From NCBI RefSeq assembly GCF_009905375.1, contig NC_133648.1, positions 305,490,565 to 305,554,564 on the forward strand: 64,000 nucleotides of DNA, read 5' to 3'. The notes under the pieces were generated by a model. The model did not search any database. It was not told the DNA's origin and saw only the letters and a list, made by a program, of their open reading frames with translations. The stretch is from Apium graveolens. Taxonomy: Eukaryota; Streptophyta; Magnoliopsida; Apiales; Apiaceae. The position numbers and the translations under genes were made by a program. Positions 10,271 to 22,740 of this stretch are shown here, one piece after another; the first letter of the stretch is position 1, and every line of letters begins with the position of its first letter.

Positions 10271-12796
10271 TTGGAAGTCTCTACACAACTTGAAATTTCC
10301 AAACATGTTACTAGTGTAGATGACTTAGTGGTTGTTCAATCACTATTAGGATTGAGGGAAGAGAGTGAACTGAGTGAGAGGATGAGTTTCTCTCAGGCAA
10401 AAGGAGAGGAAAAGAGTGATCAAATACATGCTATTTCTTCCAGCATGGCAAAAGCGAGTGAGAGGAGTCCCACCTTAGATGGTGAAGGTGAGGGTGGGAA
10501 GCCAAGGGGAGCCCTTGATGTAATAAAAGAGAGATAATAAGAGAAAAGAAGGTACAAAAGAAGAATAGGAAGAGCACATTATTAGTGAGTTAAGGGATGT
10601 CGATGATGTAGACAAGGAGCAACTATCTCAGCAAGAATATCAAGCTGTTTTAGATTCTGTCTCCTTTGATGCTGAGGCATTTACTCATCATGTTCCAGCA
10701 TATCAAATTCTAGCTAAGAGCCAAGGATGCAATCAACTCACTTCCACCTATAGCTGGTGACCTTGAGTTAGATTCTAGTGGCTCTCTTGGAGATGCTTCT
10801 AATGAGGAAGATGATGGCATGGACATAGGGGGAGATGCAGGACCTAGCTCAACCACAAGCACTCCAGCCTGGATGTTTACCAAGGACTGCACTGATCATC
10901 ATTTCAAATCTACTATATTCAAGCTTATCCATTAAACTCACTCGGCTCTTCAAGCCACTATAGATGCCAATACCAAATGTCTTCTTCAAGCCCATCTAGA
11001 ATCTCTACAACTGCACAAGATTCAATCTCTCAAACAAAGTCAAGATGTGGATGACATCAAGACAAACAATGAGCAAGTCAAGAAGGATATCAATGAAAGA
11101 ATGAAGTATAAACTTCCTGAATCAAAAATGAAAGCCATCTATCAGAAAATCAGGAAGGACTATGAATTGAGTAGCAAAATTAATTCTTTGGACTCTAGGA
11201 TGACAACAGTGGAGAATTCTATTACAAAGGTGCTTGTCAACCAAGTTCATCAGACACTCCTTCTTCAAAAACTGGTGGCTGCTCAAACTTCAACCCCTGC
11301 ATTACTTGATGATAACAAAAAGGGGGAGAAGGATACAATTGTCCAAGTTATTGAGAGGGAGAAGGATGTGCACATTCAAGTCAGCAAAGTAATTGTCCCA
11401 GCCATACTTTCTCAAAGCCACCAGTATTAGATAGAATTGACTTGATCAATATTGCAGCAGCTGAACTCAAGCTGAAAGAAAAAATGAAGAAAATTGATGA
11501 GAAAATTGAAAAGGTTTTTGGTCCAATTGAAACTCAAGACAAATTTGTGAAGCACTTCACACAATTGAGACAAATTCCCATAAGTGAAATGAGTTTGAGG
11601 AATATGGAGAGAGGTCAAACCTCAGCTAAAAGACATCAAAAGGCCATTGTGATTTTGAATCCCAAGAATCATTCATCAAAATATTCAAGCAAAAATTCTT
11701 TGGACCTAGTCTATGCAACTCCTCAACCTGATGAAAAAAAGCTGTTTGGTCACTCCAATGTCAATCATAAAGATCTAAGAGACCTCAGTCTTGAAGAAAA
11801 GAATAGCTAAAATCTAAAAAAATGGTAAACTAATTTGTGTGATGGCTGGACATCCACAATTTGGAGAAGCCAAGAAAGAAGAAAACTTGAGACTCAAGAA
11901 TCAGAAAAGGCAGGCTGCCTTGAAAGATAAGAAACAAGCTGAAATGCTTGCCACCAAGTCAGAAATTGAGAAGCCTGTCACTACAACTGAGACTGAGAAA
12001 CTGGGGGGAACCAAAGCAGAAATCTGTAAAAAGAGTAAGAAAGGAAAGAGCCTAAAGGAAGCTGAAATTTGAAGAAGAAGAGGTGGAACCAAAGCCAACT
12101 CAGTCTACTACTACAAATCAACCAACTATGCCCACATTGGAGCAAGTTGAAATCAAGGTCCATCCTGGTGTGAATTTTCATGGTGAGCCAATCATTCCTA
12201 AGGATGAACCAATAGACTGGGAAAGCCTACCTATTCCAGAATTAAATTTCCCTATCCCAACCTCCTCTAAAAGAAGAAAGAACATACTAAGCAAGCCAGT
12301 CAAGTCTATCCCATTTAAATCCAAAACCTTATCCAAACCCAAGCCAACAGTCAAAAAAGGACATCAACTCTTTATTTGTGACATAAAGGAGTTTTCAGAC
12401 ATAAATCTTTACTTGGATGAGCTGGATGAAGTGAGAGCTCTTGATGCCCACAACAGACTCCCAGAAAGATTAGTGTTCAGGTGCAAGGATGGAAAGGAAT
12501 TCACTGGGCCTCTTCATAAAATTCTCAATGAAGGCTACTCTGTCTTAGTAAAAGTATTCTCTGCTATCAAGAAAAACTTTGGATTCACCATGGTGGCTAA
12601 AAAGGAGATACTCAACAAAATTGAACAAATAAGACAAAACTGGAGAGACCCAAGTGCACTACCAAGAGTCTTAACAATTCCTTACACTGGGAATATAGTG
12701 CACTTGAGGCCATATTGGTTAATGGGGTTCAAGGATGAAAAGAACACCAAAAGATTTTTCAGATTAGAAGACCAGTTAAAGATTTCAAAGCAATGA
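10271..12796 (+). pseudogene. SIRE-type 3' ORF (env-like position), several frameshifts
   Basis: Open stretches in changing frames: 10271-10537, 11047-11430, 11442-11810, 11839-12072 and 12083-12796. The middle is Lys/Glu/Gln-rich and looks coiled-coil (repeated KI..KIEKVFGPIE-type heptads). The last part (237 codons) is best preserved, with motifs LFICDIKEFSDINLYLDELDEV, FTGPLHKILNEGY and HLRPYWLMGFKD. I recognise this as the kind of protein found downstream of pol in SIRE-like elements; its function is unknown. Between 10538 and 11046 the frame is lost but composition is unchanged. Confidence 0.6.
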
Positions 12797-13090
12797 AACT
12801 CTCAAGTAAATGTAGGAGATGCTGGATCAATCTAATGAAGATGAATCTGAATTCTACAGATAACTCCAACACCAGATAGAAGAGAACAATGAAAAGCTGG
12901 GAAAGAAGACCAGACACTCAAGGAGAAAAGATTAATTTTCTCATACTAGAGGAGCACCTTGAACAAAGCTTGTAAGACTTGTGTGAACTTTCCTTTGTCA
13001 ACTTCCAATAAAATTACAGCACTTAGCATTTTATCTGCTATTGAATGATCTTTTTGTATATGGTGCTTTGTTATCATAAAGTCCTCCTAA

Positions 13091-13121
13091 ATTTATGTCT
13101 ACAATTCTAGTAGACATAAAT
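13091..13121 (+). other. Perfect 12-bp hairpin next to the SIRE polypurine tract
   Basis: ATTTATGTCTAC (13091-13102), a 7-base loop, then GTAGACATAAAT (13110-13121). It runs directly into the polypurine tract at 13121-13131. Confidence 0.75.
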
Positions 13122-13131
13122 TGGGGGAGAT
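13121..13131 (+). other. SIRE-type polypurine tract
   Basis: TTGGGGGAGAT immediately before the LTR start TGTTAGG at 13132. Confidence 0.8.
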
Positions 13132-14126
13132 TGTTAGGAATATGTTGTAGGTTTGATGATATTTTATCAAAATACCTTAGTAGATTTAATTAAGTGTGTT
13201 TGTAGTTTTCAATGGATAATCTCACTTTTCATCCGTTGAAAGAGTAGCTTATGTTTAAATAAATTTTTGTAGCACATTCATGTATACTGTAATGTCTTGA
13301 AGAATTAGAAGTTGTAGCATATTCTAAGTCATATTGGCTTCTAGTATGATATGTAAAATAGGTTGGCTAATTGTAAATATTAGATGCCTTGTAATTTTGC
13401 ATAAGTGAAATTGAGTCAACTGCTACGGAAATACTTTCAACGGATGTTTCTACAAGGCTTCGACGGATGACCCAAGTCCCATTCGACGGATGATCCAACA
13501 GAGTTTCGACGGATTTGAATTCAAATAGGAGTGGATAGTGACTTGACAGTCACATGGGTTGATTGTATACAAAAGGAATGTGGCAGCCTGTAATCAGGAT
13601 TAGGAAGATCAATAAGCATTTCTATTTTCATGCTAACTGGAAGAAATACAAAGATGCTGGATGGAGAAGAAGAAACATGTGATTAGACTTATACATGTTT
13701 GTTTTATTAGTTTGTCTTTTTCATATATAACTTGGTAATATATAAACCAAGAGTAGCAAGCATAAAAATATTGATCGAAAAAACTGAGAAATAGATAAGA
13801 CACAATCTGTTAAGAATTTCTTAGTTCTCTCTCTGTAAAATTTACTTGTAAGCAGCTGTGTGCTCTTTACATCACAAAGATCTTCTACATTTATATATAT
13901 AACTCTGGTGGAAACAACAATCCACCAGAAAGTTTTTAAACATCATTGTTTACTCACTTTGTGTTTTGAATACTCGAATATTTCTTATCTGCACTTAACA
14001 TATTCATACACAGTTATATTTATATTTGCAAGAAGTTTTAAAGATTGAAAAAGAAACCAAGAATTACATTTAACCCCCTTCTGTAATTCAATGTAATTCT
14101 ACTTGTTAGATTGTTTGGGAATAACA
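13132..14126 (+). repeat. SIRE-type 3' LTR, about 995 bp
   Basis: Starts TGTTAGGAATATG; the likely end is ..GGGAATAACA at 14126, giving a TGTTA/TAACA terminal pair. It carries three CGACGGAT motifs (13461, 13484, 13507) plus a variant (about 13437). A homologous reverse-strand LTR lies at 59664-60529. The right boundary is less sure than the left. Confidence 0.72.
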
Positions 14127-14326
14127 ATAATGATATTTATCTAATTTTCATGAAAATCTCAATTAACAGCTATGATCCTATAAAGTAGGAACTGGCAGTC
14201 CAAACTGTCCTTAATATATGTGACTGTATCAATTAACAGAGACCGAGCCACTGATTGCTCTTCAAATCCCGACGAGACTAGCTCTCTTGACATTAAATAA
14301 ATCTCGACGACACCTACACTACTAGA

Positions 14327-14682
14327 AATTTGTCAATAAACATCGCTTATTAGTCGATGTCTATTTAAAATCCGAGCGATGTCTTTGCATGTGATGAAAA
14401 AGGTAGGTGCATTACACATCGCTTATTAGCCGATGTCTATACACAGTTTAGACATCCTTTTCCTTAACAATGTGATGTATTTTTCTTCAATGTATACCTT
14501 TACTATGGTTTCAGTTATTCATTCATATATCATGTATATCATTTTAAACTTATCACATATAAAGCAATATGATACATTAACATCGAAAAACTTGTTAAAC
14601 TGATGTGTAACTTAACATTTTATATCAGTCTTTTCTGACTGATGTCTAATGTGCGATGTCTAATGCTGATTTTCTAGTAGTG
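14327..14682. mobile_element. CACTA-type MITE, 356 bp, TSD CTA
   Basis: Left end CACTACTAGAAA, right end TTTCTAGTAGTG, and the trinucleotide CTA on both sides (14324-14326 and 14683-14685), as expected for CACTA/En-Spm transposition. Inside is a repeated sub-terminal motif, ACATCGCTTATTAGYCGATG (14339 and 14417), with related CGATGTCTA copies near the right end. No transposase is encoded. Confidence 0.88.
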
Positions 14683-15376
14683 CTAACCGGTCATTCCCAT
14701 GCAAATTCTGATCCACCCTTGAGTAAAATATTTAATAATTGATGATATATAATCATATCCAAGTGCCAACAATATTATTAAGAGGAAATGATGATCACAA
14801 ATTGATATATCCCATGAGGCGGGATGTTTTTATTGAGGCTATTTATGCGAATATAGGACTCATTCTAATTAATGTCAATCACGTGTTATTTTTTGACGAA
14901 ATTTGTATTCAATTTTGTGAACTTTAGCATATTTTTTTCAAAAACTTTCATCGATGACAACCCACGATGAAACTTAGGGACAAGTTGGAGTACGGATCCG
15001 ATCATGATCAAAATTCAGGAGCGTTTGGCCGGATAGAAATTAACATCCTTAATCAAATGTAATGCCTTGTCATATCAGGGCTTCAACCTACATTCCAGGC
15101 CATTAGTCATTTAAGCTCATCATCCTACGGAAAATACAAAGAATTTAAATTCCGGGATATTGTAGAGACAGACCCCTAAATGGACAAGGTGATTGGAGCT
15201 ACATAGACTTGATTTTCTGAATAATATAAGATACGATAACTTGAATGAGAAATGAGAAATGAATAAAAGGTGAAGGAGTATTAAAATAGAGGAAAGTGTG
15301 GTCTTTATTTGAGTAGTTGCTTGTCTTAAGACAGTCAAAAAAGGAATACATAAAGCAAGGTGACTATGGTTGATAA
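14683..15376. other. Intergenic host DNA, nothing recognised
   Basis: AT-rich sequence between the MITE and the SERINC promoter region. The only open frame above 60 codons on the plus strand (14739-14927) has no motif I recognise. Confidence 0.5.
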
Positions 15377-15470
15377 TCACACAACAAACCAGGTGCCTTG
15401 TCACATTTCCTTCCTCTGTAATCTCACACAACAAACCAGGTGCCTTGTCACATTTCCTTCCTCTGTAATC
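15377..15470 (+). repeat. Perfect tandem duplication of 47 bp upstream of SERINC
   Basis: 15377-15423 and 15424-15470 are identical as read. The unit starts TCACACAACAAACC and ends CTCTGTAATC. It lies just upstream of, or at the start of, the CT-rich 5' leader of the SERINC gene. Confidence 0.9.
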
Positions 15471-16354
15471 TTAACAACTCAGAACTACTTTTCTTTCTTT
15501 TCTCTCTTCTTCTCCCATCCAATTCCAGTTTCATCTCTTCAATCAGCTGGTACGTTTTAACTACTTCATTTACAGTTGTACATTTTTGTTTGTGTATGTG
15601 CTTTTTGTGATTCCCAAATGATTATATGCAAGGCTTTTATATAAGTATACAAACTTATATAATGCATAAATTGTATATACTCAACACAAATCATAGAATT
15701 TTTTTAACAAGGATACATCTAGAAAGCATAAACAGTTTTTCTGCTTGTTTGTTTGTTGATTATGGCGCGATGATCAAGTAACAAATATTTACGATCACTG
15801 TTCAGTGGCATACTTGCCTAATCCTAATGCTAAGAAAAATGTGGATTATGTTTATGCTTTGTGTTGTTAGACAGCACACAGCAGAGGACTTGAAGATGAA
15901 GCATCAGAGGTGTGTCCGTGGTGTGTGCTGCCTGCCTGCCTGGCCGGCCTTTATTCTGATTCTTTGTGCACATAACAAGTAACTATGTCATATGTATAAA
16001 AATCGCATTAAATGGTATGACCATTTTAAGGGCAATCTTTGGTTAATGCATTACTAGAACAGATTTAGATTCGTTTAGTTGAGTTGAGTTGAACTATTCT
16101 CCTGTAAACAATCAATTCTCGTTTCATAGTCGAGCATGTTAGGCCAAAATGTATTAGTTTGTGCCTGTATATATGTAATAGCCATCATATAACAAGTAAC
16201 GGATAGGACCAAATTAATGAAGTTGAAACTTTTGTCTTACTTACAGGTGAATAAGAGTTTGTGAAATTACAAAATCCCCAACTCCTTTCCCTTGATGCAT
16301 GGTAGCCAAAAATATATATAGTTCCACTTTCAAACTCTAAAAGGAAACGTATAA
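15471..16354 (+). other. Inferred 5' UTR of SERINC with a leader intron
   Basis: A CT-rich leader-like stretch ends at CAGCTG|GTACGT (donor at 15550). A good acceptor, TTACTTACAG, ends at 16246, leaving 16247-16354 as the second leader exon before the ATG at 16355. A 5' UTR intron of about 0.7 kb is common in such plant genes, but only RNA data can settle it. Confidence 0.45.
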
Positions 16355-16863
16355 ATGGAAGGCACAAGACATAATAGCATATATGAAAGCTATGCTAAGC
16401 TGGTGAAGGGATCATGGTGGTCTCAGTTTCGACACGGTTCCAACCCTTGGATGGCCAGATATGTTTACAGCTTCATGTTTCTTGCTTCTAATTTACTTGC
16501 TTGGGCTGTTCGTGATTATGGAAGAAGCGTCTTTACTGAAATAAAGAGTTAGCCTTTTTTAGTTTCCACAATTTTACGAGTTAACTGATATAGCACTTAA
16601 AATTTATCACATCTAATTTACAACAGATGTGTATATGGGCTCGTGGTAAGTGTATATGGTAACATCATGTAGGAATAAAAGGATGTGAAGGAGGCACTGA
16701 CTGTTTAGGCGCAGAGGGAGTTCTTAGAGTGTCCTTGGGATGCTTTGTATCCCCTTCATTGCCATGAAAACAGTTTTAGTTTTCAAGTAGATATACATTT
16801 GAGCTGGAATATAAAACTGTTTGCAGAAATTTTATGTCCTCTTTCTTGTAAATATTACATATG

Positions 16864-16904
<41 letters not shown>

Positions 16905-19185
16905 CATGTCAGAGATTACCCTTAACATCGTGTGTTGAGATATTCTATTTCACAATGTTTCTTTCTACTGCTGGCACCTCAAAATTGCATGAAGCTAGAG
17001 AATCATGGCATTCTGGGTGGTGGTCAGCCAAGATTTTGATGATGATTTCTTTTATGGTGCTTCCCTTTTTTGTTCCTTCAGCTGCTGTCCGAATTTATGG
17101 TTCCAATCTCTAACTCATTTTCCTTTTATCAACTCTTTCAATTATAAAAAATTTCAATTGTCCGGTTTTCATTTAATTGGTATTTATAAAACTCTGGTGA
17201 ACTACATTAATGACAGGAGATATAGCGCATTTTGGTGCTGGGTAACAACTATTTCTCTTACACATGAGCTTAACAAAAGTACCTAGAGATTTTTTCTGAT
17301 GATTTTCAATTGTTTTTTTTTCAGCGTGTTTCTACTGATTCAGCTTGTAAGCATTGTCAGTTTCATCAATTGGCTAAATGATTGTGTGCACTCAGACCAA
17401 AATGAAGACGGATGGTGAAACTTTTGTTGCAAAACTATTTTTCGAGTTAATTACCCTTCTGGGCAGCAGCCCTAACCTGTTGGAAGTTTTGAAATGCAGC
17501 CACATTTACGGGATGTTACTCGCTACCAGTGCTTATGTTGTTTGCATAGTCGGGATCATATTAATGTATATATGGTATGCACCACAACCATCTTGTCTAC
17601 TTAACATTTTCTTCATAACCTGGACACTAGTACTCCTCCAACTCATGACAAGTGTATCTCTCCACCCAAAAGTAAGCTATAATCGTCTTATGGTGTATTC
17701 TTTTAGTTTGTTTTTCAAGATCACTTAGTTCTTATGTATTTCTTTTTCTAACATTCGTTATGGTTTTGCTGGAGACAACAGGTTAGTGCTGGTTTTTTGA
17801 CTCCTGGACTCATGGGGCTATATCTGGTGTTCCTCTGCTGGTCAGCAGTTAGAAGGCATGTTCTATTTATTGTCAATAACGCGCTCTTTTTGTTATGAAT
17901 TGTGTTATATGATATCGCCCTACATTAGTATAAGTAAGCGGATGAGTCTCTAAATTATAGAAATATTATCTCATTATGATCTGTTTTCTCGAATAAAATT
18001 GTAGTCTTGTTCGTTATATTCAGTGAACCGCCGGAGACAAAATGCATAAAGAACTCTGAAGCTGCAACTAAAGGAGACTGGCTATCCATCATTGTAAGCA
18101 TGAACTCATACTCCGCAGTCATTCATTCCCGAGTTCATGCCCTCTGCGATATATGACTCTTATTTTTGCCTGAAATATTAACTAAATTCAGTAATCTTCG
18201 GATTTAGTAATTGCTATCAACGTTTGGAAAATACAAGGAGTTGCATTAAATTTTGAAGTTCCCAAGTTTTACTGCAGAACTTGGCACATGTAATCAAGAT
18301 ATGCCAAGTCCAGATCTAGGACTTGTGCCGAAAAGTTGTTAATTAAAGTGTTATCTTTATGTAGTATACAGTATACTAGAACAGAAATTCTTACAGCTTA
18401 CTTCTCAACTGCTTTCCACCTGAACTAAAATGACAATAGGAAGTATTATATCTTGCAGACCTTTGTTGTTGCGGTAGTTGCAATGGTAATTGCAACATTT
18501 TCAACAGGCATTGATTCAAAATGTTTTCAGGTACCATTAGGAAACACTCTTCAACTAACTAAAAAACTTCCGTCTAGGATATAAATCCATTATCGTATAT
18601 GTGCAGTTGAAGAAAGAAGAGACAGAGGACGAAGAAGAGGTTCCATATGGCTACGGTTTCTTTCATCTAGTGTTTGCCACTGGCGCCATGTACTTTGCAA
18701 TGCTGTTAATTAGTTGGAATACTCATCATGTGGCTGCAAAGTAAGTACTCTTGGATTAATTTTACTATATATATATATTGTTACTTTATATTGCAGAATT
18801 AGTTATTAAATTAAACAGTACTTAATGTAATTCTCATAAAAGATGTTTAAAGTGTCGTCTACAGGTGGACAATTGATGTTGGTTGGACAAGCACTTGGGT
18901 TAGAATAGTGAATGAATGGCTAGCGGTCTGCGTTTACAGTAAGTAATACTACAAGAAAAACTTGGCCACTATTTGTGGTCCGCGAAACGTGAATATGAGT
19001 TGATCATATCTATTAAAATCTTCTTGATTCCAATTTATACGTCTGAAGATACTACTAAAACCATACTACCAAGTCGCTGCTTCCATTACAAACCTATGTT
19101 TTCTTTTTTGTTTTTATAAATTACAGTTTGGATGATCTTAGCTCCAATTATATGGAAACACAGACAGGCGCAAGAGTCGACATGA
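16355..19185 (+). CDS. SERINC: SERINC/TMS1-family multi-pass membrane protein (12 coding exons, 395 aa)
   Basis: Exons: 16355-16547, 16682-16746, 16940-17099, 17217-17241, 17325-17414, 17500-17671, 17782-17855, 18024-18093, 18459-18530, 18607-18740, 18865-18938, 19127-19185. They join in phase to 1188 nt including TGA, with no stop or shift. The product closely resembles the short plant SERINC group (Arabidopsis MEE55/At4g13345 type) along its length: WWSQFRHGSNPWMARYVY near the start, MFLSTAGTS, FGAGVFLLIQL, CLLNIFFITWTL, LTPGLMGLYLVF, VPYGYGFFHLVFATGAMYFAML and WTIDVGWTSTWVRIVNEWLA near the end. The family has about ten membrane helices and sits in endomembranes and plasma membrane. It is annotated as serine incorporator (serine into phosphatidylserine and sphingolipids), though eukaryotic members also act as lipid scramblases, so the reaction in plants is not certain. 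All introns are GT-AG except intron 7, which is GC-AG. Intron 2 holds an (AT)n run. Confidence 0.93.
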
Positions 19186-19730
19186 GGATTTGAGATCTTT
19201 TGTTGAATCAAGATGCCTCCAACATTTCTTATTCATCAGGCATCATCATTATGACCATAAAAGACAACCTTGAAGCTGAAAATATTCTAGTTTTCACCAT
19301 AAAAATATATTTACACCCCCTTGCACAAGTTAGTTAGATGTGTTGCAAATTGCAATCCCCATATTATGTCTCCGCCAGTTAGAATCATGCAAGTGGACTG
19401 ATAATATGTAAATACCCGGTATCTGCTATGTATACTGCTCATTGCTCAAAAGGTCTGAAGGAAGGTTGGATAAGTAGTTTGTATGTATCTAAGAGCTTAT
19501 AGCTGGTAAGCCAAATGTAGAGTTCTTATTATTATATTATATATCCTATATATATATATAATTAAAATAAGGGAATTTTGATGGTACCTTTTGAGAAAAA
19601 ATGACAAAAATATATTTTTTTTAATTTTGTGACAAGAATACTATTTTTTGAAATGTTTGGCCAAAAATACCAACTAATACGCATTTTAAAATTGGATATT
19701 ACTAATACGCATTTTAGAAATGGGTAATGG
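19186..19730 (+). other. SERINC 3' UTR and flank up to E2
   Basis: About 300 bp of likely 3' UTR after the TGA, then AT-rich sequence with an (AT) run near 19550 and two ACTAATACGCATTTTA copies at about 19673-19717. No canonical AATAAA is clear. E2 begins at 19731. Confidence 0.5.
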
Positions 19731-20907
19731 TGTGACTCAACCTAGACCCTTTTTGTGTCGAATGTAATATAGAATAAGCAGGGATATCGTTAACACCAAG
19801 GATCAAGGATTTGCTTTTTACTTTTATCTTGAATAAAAATTAATAATAGAATTTGGTTTGATTTGTTGCTTTTAACTAAACTAAATATAACTCGATAAAA
19901 ATTTGGTGTGTAAACAATTTGAGAGAGATGTTGGAAAACATGTAAATCCACCACTAAACCCATGACATACAAGTCTTGAATTGATATGCTAAATACTTAT
20001 AGAAAATTTGTCATGACCACATAGAAATAAATTTTGCTATTCATATAACCCCATAACCACATAGAAAAGTTAATATGAATTACACACTTATACAATTAAT
20101 CTCATGACCACATAGAAAGATTAATTGACTTTTTAGAGACACCAATCACATAACAAACGTTGATGACCACATACCATTGTTAATTCAAGTATCTCCAAAA
20201 ATATTGACGAACATATAAGTATAATCAAGCATATCTCAAGAATTCAAGTCTAATACTCATAAAATTGTCACTAGGTTTTGGGCTTCAGAACAGCCCTCCA
20301 ACAAAGAAAGTTTAGCCTACCATAGTCATAAATAAATACATAAAAATCATAGAGAGTTGAGAATACAATACAAAGTAAAGATGTAGAAGAGAAATTCCTA
20401 TGTCGAAATTCCCAAACACACAATCTTCTCCTTGAAATTTTCTTCTCTCCTTGGTGGCTATGAATATCTCTATCCCTCGTAATAAAACCTAGTATATAAA
20501 GTATTTTTATTCTTTCTAGGAATAAACAAGAGTTTCCAAATTGAATGGGATTCTAAAGTCAAAATTCGTAGTTGGCTTTTCTCTGCTGTTACTGGGCTGA
20601 TCCGAGTGTATTTTGAAGTGTAGACCATTCTCTAATTAAAGAGAATCTCGTTATCTTCGCGTGGGCTATTGAATCGCCCAAATCTGATGAACGGAACTCA
20701 AGATATGGCGCAAATAATAAGTTTTGCTCCAATAGTCCTACAAATCCGAATTTTCTTCTAATTTAGCTCCAATCCTTTCCAACTTAGAATTTTTTGCTTC
20801 GTACAATAGAATATTACAAACTAATTATTAAAGGTTCAATTAAATGCAAAACATAATCAATATGGGAACAAATATCATCTAAAATATACACAAATATATG
20901 TTCTATC
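19731..20907 (-). repeat. E2 left LTR (element 3' LTR), 1177 bp
   Basis: Starts TGTGACTCAAC and ends ..GTTCTATCA, followed by the pyrimidine tract ATATCCCCACACTT (polypurine on the element strand, about 20908-20922). The first 192 bp match 27984-28175. It holds four loose copies of a TGACCACATAGAAA motif (about 20010-20180). Confidence 0.85.
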
Positions 20908-22740
20908 AAATATCCCCACACTTACCATTTTGCACATCCTCGGGCAAATAAGAAAAATAAAATTATCTAATTAACTAACTCCACTTTCGTAGATGACACG
21001 ATTGCATTGAGCATATACAACAAGCCGTTAAACCCCTAGGCAGCCCTAGTAGGACGAGTTGTGTCTCGTGAGGGTTTATAGAAGATATACCCACAAAATC
21101 TAGCCAATCCATGCAATAAAGTCATCCTCACGCAGTGGAGGACTACAATTACCTACATGAATGCAACTAGATGATCACAAAGGATCTCAAATATAATAGT
21201 GTACGCCAAGTTAGCAATAATCTCCTGGATATACAACAAGTTAAACACATCAAGCTCACACTAAAACATCACCACTTAGTAAACACAAGTGCAGAGTGTG
21301 TGTGTGTGCTTAGATTAATAAAATTCTCTCTAATGAACCAAGAACAGAGACACACAAGTTTCAACATGACAAGTCACGTGAGTTAATAACTCCCAAGTTG
21401 ATCACTAGAATATATCTTAAACACTTCGTTACTTAGAACCAGCCATCATTCGAGTTAAGCAAGGGATTTCTATGTCTTCTTTTATTTTTACAATATTACT
21501 AACTATACACATATGATTTTTTATATACTCGGTCTAAGGTTAGGAAGCTCCTCAGGGTAAGTGAGTTACGACCACCATAAGACTTCACAAGCTAAGTCTG
21601 AGGTCAGGTGGCTTCTCAAAGTAAGTGAGTTACGACTACTCTCAGACTTCGCCAATCATATTATACACACATATGTATTAAGTGATTTATTTAACCGTGC
21701 AATGGTCGAGATCCCTAAAGATTTATGGAGTAATACCCATGTAGCGAGTGTTGGGTCAGCAATCCCAAACCATAACATGTTTTAGGTTACTAGGCACAAA
21801 TTCCCCTCAGACTTAATTACTCGAGTATTAATGAGCTCAACCTAGTCAAATATACCACTTCTTTGTGTACTTTATTCATACTCATACTCATACTTCTTCT
21901 TTCTTTTTCTTTTTTTGTTTTTTTTCAAGACATTTATATCCCACAGTTTCCCTCAAACTTTAGCTTTTACGTACTAAACTCAAAAATGAATAGTCAAAAT
22001 TTTAAATATCAACAAGGAGCTACCCCTCAAGAAACAAGAATATCTGAATCTCAGTTCAAGAGCATCATAAAATTGTCTGATGAAAATAAGTTCTACACTA
22101 GTGACACTTCGCATTGTAACATCAAGTGACCATAACAAGATTTAGTTAGAAACAAACTACACAAAATATCATCATAGGCCACTGACTTGTATTACTACTA
22201 AATCGAGATCATGCGATGTTATGCAATGATATGCAACTAACATATAATACTACAACTATATGATTTGATACAATTTATATAAATAATTATGAAATATGCT
22301 ATTATTTATTCTAGCATGTCATGCACTAACTAATTTACAACACTAAAAACATTTTTTTTTTAATTTTTAATAATATTGAGAACACCTCCTCACACTTGAA
22401 CTGGTCATTGTCCTTAATGAATAAAATAATAATATTTATAATAATATATTAATTATGAAAGAAAAAAAAGTTAATCTAAAAAAATACAAAAATAAAATAA
22501 AGAAAAATAATATACAACGAAAATGAGAAAAACTCCCCTTGAATTTGCATGATGTGCTTGCTTGAGAAATAATTGAGAGATGCCCATCAAATGATTAAAG
22601 TCAGACAATATATTGCGTTGATATATTCTGTCACATTACTACCAATGTAAGTCTAGCTCAGCTGGTTGAATATGTCAAATAGGAGCTACACCAAGATGGC
22701 ATGAGAATTGAAAGCATGAGCGTCAAATGGAACTCCTAGC
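20908..22740 (-). other. E2 3' non-coding region
   Basis: No recognisable protein. It contains the polypurine tract, a pair of about 60-bp direct repeats (21532-21596 and 21597-21657, sharing GTAAGTGAGTTACGAC), the block conserved in E1 (21686-21834), and a second polypurine-like motif at about 22383-22416. A tRNA-like box A (TAGCTCAGCTGG) is at 22654-22665. Confidence 0.55.

Larger units (their letters stand above)
10259..14126 (+). mobile_element. 3' end of a SIRE-type Copia element, interrupted by E1
   Basis: Order seen: frame-broken coiled-coil ORF (10271-12796), a perfect hairpin, polypurine tract TTGGGGGAGAT, and an LTR starting TGTTAGGAATATG. An extra ORF after pol followed by this tract is typical of SIRE/Maximus Copia elements. 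Gag and pol would lie to the left, beyond E1 and outside the window. Confidence 0.75.

Noticed and set aside
16745..17113. Continuous open frame across SERINC intron 2 and exon 3
   Set aside because: It reads through an (AT)n intron; the spliced model joins in phase and matches the family.
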